A stretch of 64,000 nt of DNA from an uncultured Granulosicoccus sp. (GCA_947495035.1 CANLXI010000009.1:62001-126000); one strand, 5' to 3'; counted from the first letter of the stretch, positions 1 through 9,844 are shown. Notes: generated by a model from the sequence alone, not told the origin. Numbers and translations: made by a program.

Positions 1-3000
1 CAAGGGTCGAGTAATCCACCGTATCCGACCCTGTGCCACCATCGAGTGTGTCGCTATTGGCCGATGCACCGAGCAGATCATCACCGGCGCCTGCCTGTAT
101 CCGGTTCTGCTGCGCATCACCGACGATCCGGTCGGACTCATCGGTGGCAATCACATTCTCGATATTGCGAATGGTCTGATCGTCTGCATTGGCAATGAAC
201 ACAGTGGCATCGACAGAACCTGCCAGCGTCACATCGATGGACTCTCCTGCGGCCAGGCTCGAGTAATCCACCGTATCCAGTCCGGCACCACCGTCTGCCA
301 CATCCGCACCTTCACTGGCAAGCAGCAGATCATTCCCATCGCCACCGAGCAGGGTATCCGCATCAGCACCACCATCAAGGGTGTCATCACCGGCTCGACC
401 TTCCAGACGATTCCGAGCATCGTCACCTGTCAATGTATCGTTGCCGGCGGTACCCACCACATTCTCGATCCCGGAGATCGTGTCGTTATCACCACCATCG
501 ACCGTCACGGTGGTCACAGCCGCCCCTTGCAGTTCCACCGATATGGCATCGGCCGTGGACAGTGTGCTGTAATCCACCGTGTCGGATCCCGCACCGCCCT
601 GCATGTCATCGGTACCGGCACTGGCGATGAACCGATCATCACCCGCGAGCCCCTGCAGACGGTTGTCGGACTGATCACCGCCGAGTGTGTCATCACCCGC
701 GCTGCCAGTCAGGTGTTCGATGTTCGATATCGTATCGTCATCGCCACCATCGACACTGACCACGGACTCACTGTCACCGTTGAGCAGGATGCTGATGCCG
801 TTGATGCCACTCAGCCCGGAGTAATCCAGCGTATCTGCGCCATCGCCACCGTCGAGTGTGTCGCTACCGGCAGAGGCATTCAGATGATCATCACCGCCCT
901 CAAGGCTCACGATGTCCTCCTGTACACTCCCTTCCAGCGTATCTGCCTGCTGTGTACCGATGTATCTCTCGAATCCGCTGAACGTATCGACCGACAGATC
1001 GCCGGTGAACACGGCTCTCTGCAAGCCGAGATCCAGTTCGAGGCTGCCGCCGATCAGGTCATCAAACCGCAACACGTCACCGATGACATGCGCGCCGCCT
1101 GACAGTACATCGGAGCCCAGACCGCCGTAGACAGTATCGTCGCCACTGTTGCCACTGATTTCGTTGTCGCTGCCATTGCCTTGCAATACATCGGCATGGA
1201 CGCTGCCCTCGACATTCTCGATGCTGCGCAGTTCATCTTCGCCGCCAAAGCCGTCATTGGCCGTGGTACCGGTTGAAAGATCGACCGAGACGCCACCACT
1301 GGCATCGGCATAACTGACGGTATCCTCCCCCTGATCCCCGAACAGCTGATCATTGCCTTCTCCACCGGTGAGCAGATCATCACCTTCACCGCCGGACAAT
1401 TGATCATCACCCGCGCCCCCGTCCAGTACGTCGGAGCCAGCCAGTCCCTGCAGTCGATTCATCTGCTCATCGCCGCTGATCCTGTCCGCGCCGCTGGTGC
1501 CTGTCACGTTCTCGATATTGCTGATGGTGTCATCGTCCGCACCATCCACCAACACCTGAACTGCTGTGGCACCATCAAGATCGACCTGAATGCCCGTGGC
1601 ACCACTCAGACCGGAGTAGTCAATGGAGTCGTCGCCCAGACCGCCATCGAGGGTATCCGCACCATGACTGGCAGCGATTCGATCATCTCCAGCGAGTGTG
1701 TACACGCTATCGACATCCTCGGAGGTCTGCACGATATCGTCCTGCCGCGTGGTCAGATAGCGTTCGAATCCGGTAAAGGTGTCGGTACTGTTATCCGCCG
1801 CGTAGACAGCGGTTCCGAGGCCGGTCCCCAGCGTCAGGGTGATACCCACCGACCCCAGTTCGTCGAAGCGCAACTCGTCATGGCCATCACCGCCTTCCAG
1901 CAGATCACTGCCGGCACCACCGAAAACCGTGTCATCGCCTGCACCACCGATCAGGTGGTTGGACAGTGCGTCACCACCGAGCAGATCGTCCCCTCGGGTT
2001 CCGGTCACATTCTCGATGCGGGTGATGCTCTGCATGCCGATGCCACCGACATCCACGTTCACGGTACGTGAACCATCCAGCGTGACACTGATGGAACTGG
2101 CCTCGGTCAGAGACGAGTAATCGATACTGTCGCTGTCACCTCCCCCGTCCAGTACATCTGCACCGGCACTGGCCAGGAAGCTGTCCTCGCCAGCCGCGCC
2201 GAATACCGTATCGGCAGCAGCGGATCCGCGGATCAGATCATCCTGACTGGTCATGTAATACAACTCAAACCCCGTCAGGACATCCGTGCTGACATCACCG
2301 GCGAAGAAGGCGGATCCGGCCTCCAGGTCCAGTGTGACACCATGGTTCAGAAGGTCATCGAAATGCACTTCATCCAGCAGACCTTCACCACCGTCCAGGA
2401 TGTCCGAGCCGCTGCCTCCGCGAATGACATCATCACCTGCCGAGCCGGTCAGCGTATTGGCACGAGCATCGCCGCTGATGACGTCTCTGTCGTCAGTCCC
2501 CACGATGTCCTCGACGCCTGAAATACTGTCCTGGCCACCGAAACCATCATTGATGGCGGTGTTCTCCGACAGATCGACCGAAATACCACCCCGGGCCTGA
2601 CTGTAGTCGATGACATCGGTACCGGAACCTCCGATATAACTGTCATCGCCCTCACCGCCCAGAAACCGATCCTTGCCGGAATCACCCAGCAGAATATCAT
2701 CGCCGGCGCCGCCATCAAGCAGATCATTACCTGCCGAGCCAGCCAGTTCGTTATCCAGCGAATCGCCGGTGAGAATGTCGTTGCCCGCCGACCCGACAAT
2801 GCCTTCCACGGTGGTTATCTGATCATCGTCTCCCCCCACCACTGTCACGGTAATGGTTCTGCCTTCGTCCAGTGTCGCCTCGATATGGTCGATTTCCGAC
2901 TGCAGCGAATAATCGACGATGTCCTGCCCACTGCCCCCCACCAGTACGTCGCTGCCCTGACTGCTGTGGAAATGATCATCACCGCCCAGGCCTTCTACCT

Positions 3001-6000
3001 GGTCGATGCCATCGGATGTCAGGATGGTGTCATCCTGATTCGTTGCCGCATAGGATTCGAAGCCACTGAATCGATCGGTACTGCCATCGATGCCGTAGGA
3101 GGCCGTGCTGGTCACCAGACTCAGCGTTATACCGTCGGCCGTCAGATCATCGAAGCGCAACTGATCGTTGCCCTCTCCACCGAACAGCTGATCCGATCCT
3201 TCGCCGCCGCTGATGACATCGTCCCCGGCCAGACCGTAGAGGGAATTGGACAGATCGTCCCCGCCCAAGCGATCATCACCCGACGTGGCAAGGATGGTTT
3301 CGACATTTCTGACCTGATCATCGTCAGCGCCATTGACCGTCACCTGGGCATAGAGACTTCCGGACAAGGTCAGCTCGATGCTGTCGGCCTCCGTCAGGGC
3401 AGAATAATCCAGAACATCGATGCCGATACCGCCGTCATGACTGTCACTGCCATGGCCAGCCAGCAAGGTATCATCACCGGCCCCTGCCAGAAGTGTATCG
3501 TCACCATCGCGACCATCCAGTACATCATCACCAGCCAGACCGGACAGCGTGTTGGCGCCCGCATCGCCCTGCAAGGTGTCATTGAACGCAGACCCCGTTG
3601 CCGATTCGATACTGTCGAAGGTATCCTGCCCCCCTTCGCCATCCTCTGTCGGTTCAGCGGCAGCGAGATCCACGGTTACCGCTGACCGGGAAAACTCGTA
3701 GCTGGCCGTATCCTGCCCTTCTCCACCGACAAGCATGTCATCGCCTGAACGACCGATCAGGGTGTCATCGCCCTCGCCACCGCGAATGACGTTGTCCTGC
3801 GCATCACCGGACAGTGTGTCCGAGAAGCGACTGCCAGTGAGATCCTCGATGCCATCGATGGAGTCACGTCCGCCGAAGCCATCATTGCTGACTTCACCGG
3901 CTGACAGATCGATATTGACGCCAACCGTTGCCACCGAATAATCGGCACTGTCCCGACCTTCACCACCGATCAGAACATCATTACCGGCAGCACCGATCAG
4001 ATCGTCGTCTCCCGCCCCACCGTCAAGCACATTGTCGCTGGCATCGCCCTGCAGACGATCATCACCTGCTGTACCGATGATGTTCTCGATATTGCGGATC
4101 GTCAGGTCATCGCCGCCGGTCACGCTCACCAGTGAATCCTGTTCACCGTTCAGTACGGCATCAACCTGACTGACGTATTCGGTCTGACTGAAATCCAGCG
4201 TGTCTGTGTCGGCTCCACCATCGAGTCGATCGTTGCCATCACTGTGCAGGAAGGTATCCGTGCCACTCCCACCTGAGACATCATCCTGGCCAGCGCCACC
4301 ATCGAGCACATCAGCTCCCGCTGCCCCATCGATGACATCGTCACCTGCATCGCCCCAGATGAACTGGTCAAGCTCGTTACCGCTCAGCTGGTCAGCATGA
4401 GCGGACCCATGCAGATCCTCCACGTTTCGCAGGCGATCCGCATTGCTTCCATGGATGGCCGACACATAGCCATCGGCATCGCTCGCAGCGCCCAGATCAA
4501 CCCTGACCCCTTCGTCGATATCACTGAAATCCGCGACATCCCGTTCACCGTCACCGCCATCCAGCGTATCACTGCCATCACCACCGGAGAGTCGGTCATT
4601 GCCATCGCCAGCCTCGAGAATGTCATCGGCATCACCGCCACGCATCACATCGTCGAAATCCGTACCGATCACCTTCTCGATACCGCTCAGGGTGTCGATG
4701 TTCGACTCGTCCACGATGACATTGTCTTCGTCCAGGGACAGATCCATCGTGATGGGACCGGTAGTCAGGCTGTAGTCTGCCGTGTCGATGCCTTCTCCAC
4801 CGACCAGGGCATCATTGCCACCGCCGCCAACCAGCACGTCATCACCGGCGCCACCTTCCAGACGGTTGTCTTGCCGATCGCCCGTGAGCAGGTCATCACC
4901 TGACCCGGCGATGATGTTCTCGACACCCTTGATCTGGTCCACTTCCAGATCCGGCCCTTCCGGGTCTACCGTGACGTTGGAGAAACCATCAACCAGCACG
5001 GAAAGATCGGCATGCACGGCCGTATCCAGAGCGCTGTAATCCATGGTGTCGACACCCGAGCCGCCGATGATCTGATCCAGACCTTTGCCATGCATCAGGT
5101 GATCATCACCCGCTTCACCATCCAGGGTATCGTTGCCGAGACCACCGTCGATGATGTCATCACCACCGCCGCCCTGGATGAAATCGGTGCCTACCGAACC
5201 GGTGATGTGATCATCACCAAAACCCGAGAAAACCCGATTCGGATTCGGGTTGTTGGCCAGCACCCACACTTCCTCGCCTGCGCTGTTGGTGTAATTGAGC
5301 TCGGTCGCACTGAGCACATCCTTGACTTCGAATTCACGGCTGTCCTCGGACGTCAACAGGGTTTCGGACGGTACGGCCAGTTCCAATCCTTCGGAATCCA
5401 GCGATCCGACCTGAAACTCGGAGGTCACCGAAAAGTCGACGCGGAATCCCTCATCCGAGGGTACGCTGTAGATCAGATTGAAACTCAGTAGCCCCTGCTC
5501 GTTGAGCTGCGGATCATTGATGATCCAGGCATCGCCGACCTTGTCGGCATGCTCGATCACGAATCCGTCAGGAAAACCCTTGAGACTCACTTCGGTGACC
5601 TTGAAACCTGCCGGAAACGTCGGATTCATCTCGATCACACGCGTCATGGTATTCGCGTCGAAGTAATCCGGATTGTCGGTATGAATGATCAGGTCATCCG
5701 CCACGGTGCCATAGTTGAGCACTTCGGTAGAAAACTGGGCTTCGTTGGCCGGATTGAAGACCGACTCCTCCGAACCACCGCCACCGAGCACCTTGCGGGT
5801 GTCGACACCGTCAACAACCTCCACGGCTTCGACACGTCCTGGCTGCAACAACGCCAGATCGAACAGGATCTCCGCTTCCGGCACATCGGGCGCCTCGCTG
5901 GATGAGGAGGCTGCCGCCGATGAATCCGCACTGGCCGTTTTGCTGTTCTCCAGAAACGTATCGCCTTCCTCATCCACGGCCTTGCGATCGTACTTGCCCT

Positions 6001-6490
6001 CGTCACTGGCCACTTCCACATTCGGCGATGCCGCCTGCTGCGCCTCGTTCATCGACACGATGGCCTGCATGATCGCTGCGAGCACATCCGGTGGTGTCTG
6101 TTCGGACTCTTCCTGATCTTCCGATTCTTCCTGCTCTTCTTCGGACGTCTTGAAACTGTCTTCCAGCAGGCTGGTGACGGCCACGAATTCCTGCATGGTG
6201 AGGTTCTGGATCTCGCCAACCTTGGACAACAGCAGATTCGGTGAAACCGGCTCTCCGTCGAATGACATGAGTGGCACCTCTTCGTCGTCGAACAGGAAGA
6301 GGGCCAGCCCCATCAGGACGATACGATCACCGTTCTCCGGATCGGTCAGAATGACATCCGTATCGATGATGTCGACAGCCACATCGTCGAATGCAATACC
6401 ACTGAGCAGCAGTTCGCCACGCGGTTGTACCGCGACCTGTTGCTGACCACCTGCATTGAACTCGATGTACTGCTTGCCGGGCTGATTCAT
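1..6490 (-). CDS. Giant RTX calcium-binding repeat protein (N-terminal part, runs off left edge)
   Basis: The reading frame is open from an ATG at 6490 down to the left edge, giving at least 2163 codons with neither the stop nor the C-terminal secretion signal in view. An AAAGG-type ribosome site lies just upstream. The first ~400 residues are non-repetitive and include a Glu/Ser-rich acidic stretch near residues 120-140. From about residue 420 onward the protein is built of glycine/aspartate nonapeptides (GGxGxDxLx) that bind calcium in RTX proteins. They are separated by beta-rich spacers of three recurring types, marked by DYSxL...IENVxGT, FDDL...GFExY and NDGFGGxD...IEDxxGS. No signal peptide is visible, which fits type I secretion, but no T1SS genes lie in the window. 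The role is probably a secreted or surface-bound adhesin or matrix protein; an enzyme domain could still lie beyond the edge. Confidence 0.9.
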   Translation of the reverse strand, partial: MNQPGKQYIEFNAGGQQQVAVQPRGELLLSGIAFDDVAVDIIDTDVILTDPENGDRIVLMGLALFLFDDEEVPLMSFDGEPVSPNLLLSKVGEIQNLTMQEFVAVTSLLEDSFKTSEEEQEESEDQEESEQTPPDVLAAIMQAIVSMNEAQQAASPNVEVASDEGKYDRKAVDEEGDTFLENSKTASADSSAAASSSSEAPDVPEAEILFDLALLQPGRVEAVEVVDGVDTRKVLGGGGSEESVFNPANEAQFSTEVLNYGTVADDLIIHTDNPDYFDANTMTRVIEMNPTFPAGFKVTEVSLKGFPDGFVIEHADKVGDAWIINDPQLNEQGLLSFNLIYSVPSDEGFRVDFSVTSEFQVGSLDSEGLELAVPSETLLTSEDSREFEVKDVLSATELNYTNSAGEEVWVLANNPNPNRVFSGFGDDHITGSVGTDFIQGGGGDDIIDGGLGNDTLDGEAGDDHLMHGKGLDQIIGGSGVDTMDYSALDTAVHADLSVLVDGFSNVTVDPEGPDLEVDQIKGVENIIAGSGDDLLTGDRQDNRLEGGAGDDVLVGGGGNDALVGGEGIDTADYSLTTGPITMDLSLDEDNVIVDESNIDTLSGIEKVIGTDFDDVMRGGDADDILEAGDGNDRLSGGDGSDTLDGGDGERDVADFSDIDEGVRVDLGAASDADGYVSAIHGSNADRLRNVEDLHGSAHADQLSGNELDQFIWGDAGDDVIDGAAGADVLDGGAGQDDVSGGSGTDTFLHSDGNDRLDGGADTDTLDFSQTEYVSQVDAVLNGEQDSLVSVTGGDDLTIRNIENIIGTAGDDRLQGDASDNVLDGGAGDDDLIGAAGNDVLIGGEGRDSADYSVATVGVNIDLSAGEVSNDGFGGRDSIDGIEDLTGSRFSDTLSGDAQDNVIRGGEGDDTLIGRSGDDMLVGGEGQDTASYEFSRSAVTVDLAAAEPTEDGEGGQDTFDSIESATGSAFNDTLQGDAGANTLSGLAGDDVLDGRDGDDTLLAGAGDDTLLAGHGSDSHDGGIGIDVLDYSALTEADSIELTLSGSLYAQVTVNGADDDQVRNVETILATSGDDRLGGDDLSNSLYGLAGDDVISGGEGSDQLFGGEGNDQLRFDDLTADGITLSLVTSTASYGIDGSTDRFSGFESYAATNQDDTILTSDGIDQVEGLGGDDHFHSSQGSDVLVGGSGQDIVDYSLQSEIDHIEATLDEGRTITVTVVGGDDDQITTVEGIVGSAGNDILTGDSLDNELAGSAGNDLLDGGAGDDILLGDSGKDRFLGGEGDDSYIGGSGTDVIDYSQARGGISVDLSENTAINDGFGGQDSISGVEDIVGTDDRDVISGDARANTLTGSAGDDVIRGGSGSDILDGGEGLLDEVHFDDLLNHGVTLDLEAGSAFFAGDVSTDVLTGFELYYMTSQDDLIRGSAAADTVFGAAGEDSFLASAGADVLDGGGDSDSIDYSSLTEASSISVTLDGSRTVNVDVGGIGMQSITRIENVTGTRGDDLLGGDALSNHLIGGAGDDTVFGGAGSDLLEGGDGHDELRFDELGSVGITLTLGTGLGTAVYAADNSTDTFTGFERYLTTRQDDIVQTSEDVDSVYTLAGDDRIAASHGADTLDGGLGDDSIDYSGLSGATGIQVDLDGATAVQVLVDGADDDTISNIENVTGTSGADRISGDEQMNRLQGLAGSDVLDGGAGDDQLSGGEGDDLLTGGEGNDQLFGDQGEDTVSYADASGGVSVDLSTGTTANDGFGGEDELRSIENVEGSVHADVLQGNGSDNEISGNSGDDTVYGGLGSDVLSGGAHVIGDVLRFDDLIGGSLELDLGLQRAVFTGDLSVDTFSGFERYIGTQQADTLEGSVQEDIVSLEGGDDHLNASAGSDTLDGGDGADTLDYSGLSGINGISILLNGDSESVVSVDGGDDDTISNIEHLTGSAGDDTLGGDQSDNRLQGLAGDDRFIASAGTDDMQGGAGSDTVDYSTLSTADAISVELQGAAVTTVTVDGGDNDTISGIENVVGTAGNDTLTGDDARNRLEGRAGDDTLDGGADADTLLGGDGNDLLLASEGADVADGGAGLDTVDYSSLAAGESIDVTLAGSVDATVFIANADDQTIRNIENVIATDESDRIVGDAQQNRIQAGAGDDLLGASANSDTLDGGTGSDTVDYSTL

Positions 6491-6812
6491 TCAGAAAACG
6501 CCTTTCAGGAACTCTGGAGCAGTTAACGGCCTGAAAAGTGGAATCGAGAGGTACAGCACACTCTGCAAAAGGTTACGTCATACCCGGCTGAGGCTGCCGG
6601 TGATGCGAATTCAACAGCAAGAATAGTATTTGACGACATCTACCATACTAGTATACCGTTACTCCCATACTTGCTCGACTCGAAAACAGAGAGGCCTTCA
6701 CGGCGGCGGTTTCCCGACCATCGTGCCGACACCTGACTCGAATCCGATCGGCGGTATTCATTCAGCCTGGCACTCAAGAGCAGGCCCCTGGAGATAACGG
6801 AGAAAAAGCCAC
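6491..6812. other. Intergenic region between divergent RTX and TRAP genes
   Basis: This 322-base stretch separates two divergent genes and has no convincing open frame. It must hold both promoters. The only structured element I see is the promoter/palindrome pair near 6630-6657, described separately. Base composition is more AT-rich between about 6610 and 6680 than in the flanking genes. Confidence 0.6.
6630..6657 (+). promoter_or_regulatory. Candidate promoter with overlapping 10-bp palindrome upstream of dctP
   Basis: TTGACG (6630-6635) and TATACC (6652-6657) are spaced 16 bases apart and resemble sigma-70 boxes facing the TRAP operon. The perfect palindrome ATACTAGTAT (6645-6654) lies over the spacer and the -10 box, where a repressor would block polymerase. 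GntR/FadR-type regulators often control TRAP operons through short palindromes, but no regulator gene is adjacent, so the assignment is inference. Confidence 0.35.
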
Positions 6813-7808
6813 GTGTTCAAAGCCATCAAGAAAAAACTGATCTGCGCTGCCATTGCCAGCTGCGCGACGCTACTGGGTAGTGGTGTCAATGCAGCTGACA
6901 TGACCTTGCGCGGAGCGAGCCTGTTCGACAATGAACATGCCTACAGCAAGACCCTGATCAAGTTCGGAGAACTGGTCAATGAGGCGAGTGATACGGATAT
7001 TGCCTTCGATCTGCGCGGCAACAGCGAGCTGGGAATCGAGCCCGATTACGTCAACTTTCTGACGAAGGGTGTTGCCATCGATTACGCCATCATCGCTCCG
7101 TCCAATCTCGCCCGATTCGCCCCATCCCTGCCACTGATGGACATGCCATTCGTGTTTCGTGATCTGGCGCACTGGAATGCCGTGCTGTCCAGTGACGTGC
7201 TGAAACCCCTGGAAGAAGAACTGCTGGACAAGGCCGATCTGATGATCATCGGTTATGCCGGCGGCGGTACCCGCAATCTGATCTCCGCCAATGCGATCTC
7301 CAATATCGATGAACTGACCGGGCACAAGATGCGGGTCATGGGTGCTCCGATTCAGGCCCGTGTCTTCCAGGCCATCAAGGCAGCCCCTTCGGCCATCGCC
7401 TATTCGGAAGTGTACAACGCCATCCAGACCGGCGTGGTGGACGGCCTGGAGAACGAGTCCGCCAGTCTGCTGCAGTACAAATTCTTCGAGGTCGCCCCGC
7501 ATGTCACCCTGACACAGCATTCGATTACCGTTCGACCCATTGTCATGAGCGGCAAATCCTTCCGCAAATTGCCCGAAGAGCTGCAACAGATCGTTCTGCA
7601 GGCCGGCAAGGAAGCAGGCGCTTACGGTCGCGAGCTTGAATCCAGTGAAGATGCACTGAAACTGGAAGAGATGAAATCGGCCGGCCAGATCGAGGTGCAT
7701 GAATTCGCTGACCGCGACAAGCTGCTCGAGCTGGTGACCCCGGTACAGGATGCCTATGCCGAGGAACTCGGTGCGCAAGAATTGCTGGAAGCCATTCGCG
7801 CAATGTGA
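6813..7808 (+). CDS. dctP: TRAP transporter substrate-binding protein (DctP family)
   Basis: This 331-residue protein is the periplasmic binding component of a tripartite ATP-independent periplasmic transporter, which captures organic acids or related anionic solutes for sodium-driven uptake. It starts at a GTG preceded by ACGGAGA. The N-terminus is a clear Sec signal (lysine-rich, then a hydrophobic core, ending SGVNA-AD near residue 28). The conserved central region includes AGGGTRNL, the start of the segment that carries the carboxylate-binding arginine in this family, followed by MRVMGAPIQARVF and VDGLENE. Length is normal. It is first in an operon with the two membrane subunits, separated from them by 141 bases containing a strong hairpin. 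The substrate cannot be read from the sequence; the downstream aminotransferase weakly suggests an amino- or keto-acid. Confidence 0.93.
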   Translation: MFKAIKKKLICAAIASCATLLGSGVNAADMTLRGASLFDNEHAYSKTLIKFGELVNEASDTDIAFDLRGNSELGIEPDYVNFLTKGVAIDYAIIAPSNLARFAPSLPLMDMPFVFRDLAHWNAVLSSDVLKPLEEELLDKADLMIIGYAGGGTRNLISANAISNIDELTGHKMRVMGAPIQARVFQAIKAAPSAIAYSEVYNAIQTGVVDGLENESASLLQYKFFEVAPHVTLTQHSITVRPIVMSGKSFRKLPEELQQIVLQAGKEAGAYGRELESSEDALKLEEMKSAGQIEVHEFADRDKLLELVTPVQDAYAEELGAQELLEAIRAM

Positions 7809-7834
7809 TCAGCGCCCCTGCGCTGAACACCCTG

Positions 7835-7877
7835 GCCGATACCCTCTTGCTCGCTGCTGCAGCATGAGGGTATCGGC
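7835..7877 (+). terminator. Long hairpin between dctP and dctQ
   Basis: GCCGATACCCTC (7835-7846) pairs perfectly with GAGGGTATCGGC (7866-7877). Inside it TGCT (7848-7851) pairs with AGCA (7861-7864), so the stem is 12 bp plus 4 bp across one T-T mismatch. No run of T follows. The position suggests partial termination or 3' protection of the binding-protein message, giving more binding protein than permease, as in many binding-protein transport operons. The hairpin itself is seen directly; its function is inferred. Confidence 0.7.
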
Positions 7878-7949
7878 GTACACACCGACCCACCCCGCGG
7901 GCACGTCTGCCGAAGCCGATTGCCCCACCCCGTCGCGGAGTCCTGCTGA

Positions 7950-8447
7950 ATGATTGAACGATTACTGGAAGGATTCTGCCAGCTGCTGCGGGTTGCCGTC
8001 GGTTGTCTGGTGGCCGCACTGGTTGTACCCGTCACCATGCAAGTGCTGGCGCGATATACCGGACTCATTCCCGTTTACCTGTGGACGGAGGAGCTGGCCA
8101 CGTTCCTGTTTGTCTGGATGGTCATGCTCGGCTCCATCATCGCCGTCTGGGAAGGCACCCACTTCGATGTACACGTCATCCCCGACGCGCGCTCAAGACT
8201 GGGAAGATTGCTGCAAAAAGGCTTTGTTCTGCTGGTCATGAGCATCTTCGCCCTCCTGTTCGCCTGGTATGGCATCGGGTATGCGAAGTTCGGCGCCATA
8301 CAGACCTCGGTCATGATGCAGGTCAACATGCTGGTCATCTACATCACGGTGCCACTGACCGGCTTCTGCTGGGCTACCTTCTCCCTGTTCCGCTTCTGGC
8401 AGATCGTGCAGGAATACCGACACGCCAAGGACACACTTGCACAATGA
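7950..8447 (+). CDS. dctQ: TRAP transporter small permease (DctQ family)
   Basis: This is a 165-residue inner-membrane protein with four hydrophobic segments, at about residues 10-35, 48-66, 85-108 and 125-147. The family hallmark R(Y)TG...W(T)EELA appears as LARYTGLIPVYLWTEELATF. DctQ is the small membrane subunit that pairs with DctM and is needed for coupling to the binding protein. Its stop overlaps the start of dctM in an ATGA, so the two subunits are translationally coupled. Start at the ATG at 7950. Confidence 0.92.
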   Translation: MIERLLEGFCQLLRVAVGCLVAALVVPVTMQVLARYTGLIPVYLWTEELATFLFVWMVMLGSIIAVWEGTHFDVHVIPDARSRLGRLLQKGFVLLVMSIFALLFAWYGIGYAKFGAIQTSVMMQVNMLVIYITVPLTGFCWATFSLFRFWQIVQEYRHAKDTLAQ

Positions 8448-9751
8448 TCATCTCCACCGGCGTCGCCTGTCTGACACTGCTGACCGGCTTCATTGTCCTG
8501 GTCATCGCTCGCGTGCCCGTTGCCTTTGCACTGGGTATCGCCACCATTCCTCTGGTGGCTCTGGACATACGCTTGACCCCGTTCCTCATCATGGACCGGA
8601 TGCTCAACTCCTATACCTCATTCATCCTGCTGGCCGTGCCCTTCTTCCTGCTGGCTGCCAATCTGATGAACAGCGGCAAGATCACCGATCGCCTGATTGG
8701 TCTGGCAACCGTCCTGACAGGCTGGCTCCCCGGTGGACTGGGGCATGTCAATGTAGCCGTATCCATGCTGTTTGCCGGCATCTCCGGTTCATCCACTGCC
8801 GATGCGGCGGGTTGCGGCAAGATCCTGATCCCGGCCATGACTCGAGAAGGCTATGACCCGCGTTTTTCGGTCGCCATCACGGCCTGCTCATCGGTCATGG
8901 GCGTCATCATCCCTCCCAGCATCCTGATGATCGTCTGGGGAGGCGTCATGTCGATTTCAGTCGGCTCGCTGTTTCTGGCAGGTGCCATACCCGGACTGCT
9001 GATCGCCCTGGCGCTGATGGCCACCGTGTACGGATACGCCGTCGTCTACGGTTACCCCACCGTTGGCAAACCGTCGCTGGCCGAATTCTGGAAAGCCTTC
9101 AAGGGAGCAGGACTGGCTCTGCTGACACCGATATTCGTCATCGGCGGCATCGTCGGCGGCATCGTCACGCCCACCGAGAGCGCCATCATTGCAGCATTCT
9201 ATTCCCTGTTTCTCGGCACTGTGGTGTACCGCACCATCAATTTCCGGGACGCCATCGGCATCCTGTACGAAACCGGCCGATTCGCCTCGATTTCCCTGTT
9301 TGCCATCGGCACCGCATCGGTCTTCGGCTGGATGCTGGCCTTCTACAATGTACCGCGCCTGATGGTCGGCGTCATGACCGGACTGGAGATGGGGCAGTTC
9401 GGCACATCACTGGTCATCGCCGGTTTCTTTCTGCTGTTCGGCCTGTTCATCGATGCCATTCCGGCCATCATCATTCTCGGTACAGTGCTCTACCCGGTGG
9501 CATCGGCCGCAGACATCCACCCCGTGGTCTTTGCCATCATCGGCATCGTGTCTCTCTCGTTCGGACTGGTCACTCCCCCTTATGGTCTGTGCCTGCTGAT
9601 ATCGGCTTCCATCGCCCGAGTCAATGTCGTCACAGTACTGCGTGATGTCGCCATCATTCTCACGCCGATGCTGCTGATTCTGTTGCTGATCATCCTGTTT
9701 CCGGAAATCGTGTTGTGGCTGCCACAACAGCTGATGCCCGGGTTCAAATGA
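8444..9751 (+). CDS. dctM: TRAP transporter large permease (DctM family)
   Basis: This 435-residue polytopic membrane protein with about 12 hydrophobic segments is the transport subunit of the TRAP system, belonging to the ion transporter superfamily. Motifs include LFAGISGSSTADAAG, where the serine/glycine-rich loop lines the sodium and substrate site, the later PSILMIVWG and the repeat-half motif TPTESAI. The ATG at 8444 overlaps the dctQ stop by four bases and is preferred over an in-frame upstream extension inside dctQ. No other transporter part follows, so the operon likely ends here. Confidence 0.93.
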   Translation: MIISTGVACLTLLTGFIVLVIARVPVAFALGIATIPLVALDIRLTPFLIMDRMLNSYTSFILLAVPFFLLAANLMNSGKITDRLIGLATVLTGWLPGGLGHVNVAVSMLFAGISGSSTADAAGCGKILIPAMTREGYDPRFSVAITACSSVMGVIIPPSILMIVWGGVMSISVGSLFLAGAIPGLLIALALMATVYGYAVVYGYPTVGKPSLAEFWKAFKGAGLALLTPIFVIGGIVGGIVTPTESAIIAAFYSLFLGTVVYRTINFRDAIGILYETGRFASISLFAIGTASVFGWMLAFYNVPRLMVGVMTGLEMGQFGTSLVIAGFFLLFGLFIDAIPAIIILGTVLYPVASAADIHPVVFAIIGIVSLSFGLVTPPYGLCLLISASIARVNVVTVLRDVAIILTPMLLILLLIILFPEIVLWLPQQLMPGFK

Positions 9752-9844
9752 GTGACACCATTGAACTCTGACTGACACCCGGGAGTCGGTGGCCGGAGTC
9801 CTGCGCGACAGAATCTGCCGTGGCGCGCTAGAATCCGCTGCATC

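Noticed and set aside
1..5300. Repetitive DNA resembling a CRISPR or satellite array
   Set aside because: The repeats are imperfect and follow codon phase of the RTX protein; there are no unique spacers of constant length.
527..5905. Several plus-strand open frames of 100-270 codons across the RTX region
   Set aside because: They lie opposite a continuous minus-strand RTX frame, have no family resemblance, and arise because the repeat codons leave other frames open.
6870..7778. 302-codon minus-strand frame opposite dctP
   Set aside because: A shadow of the TRAP binding protein gene in GC-rich DNA; no recognisable product and no ribosome site.
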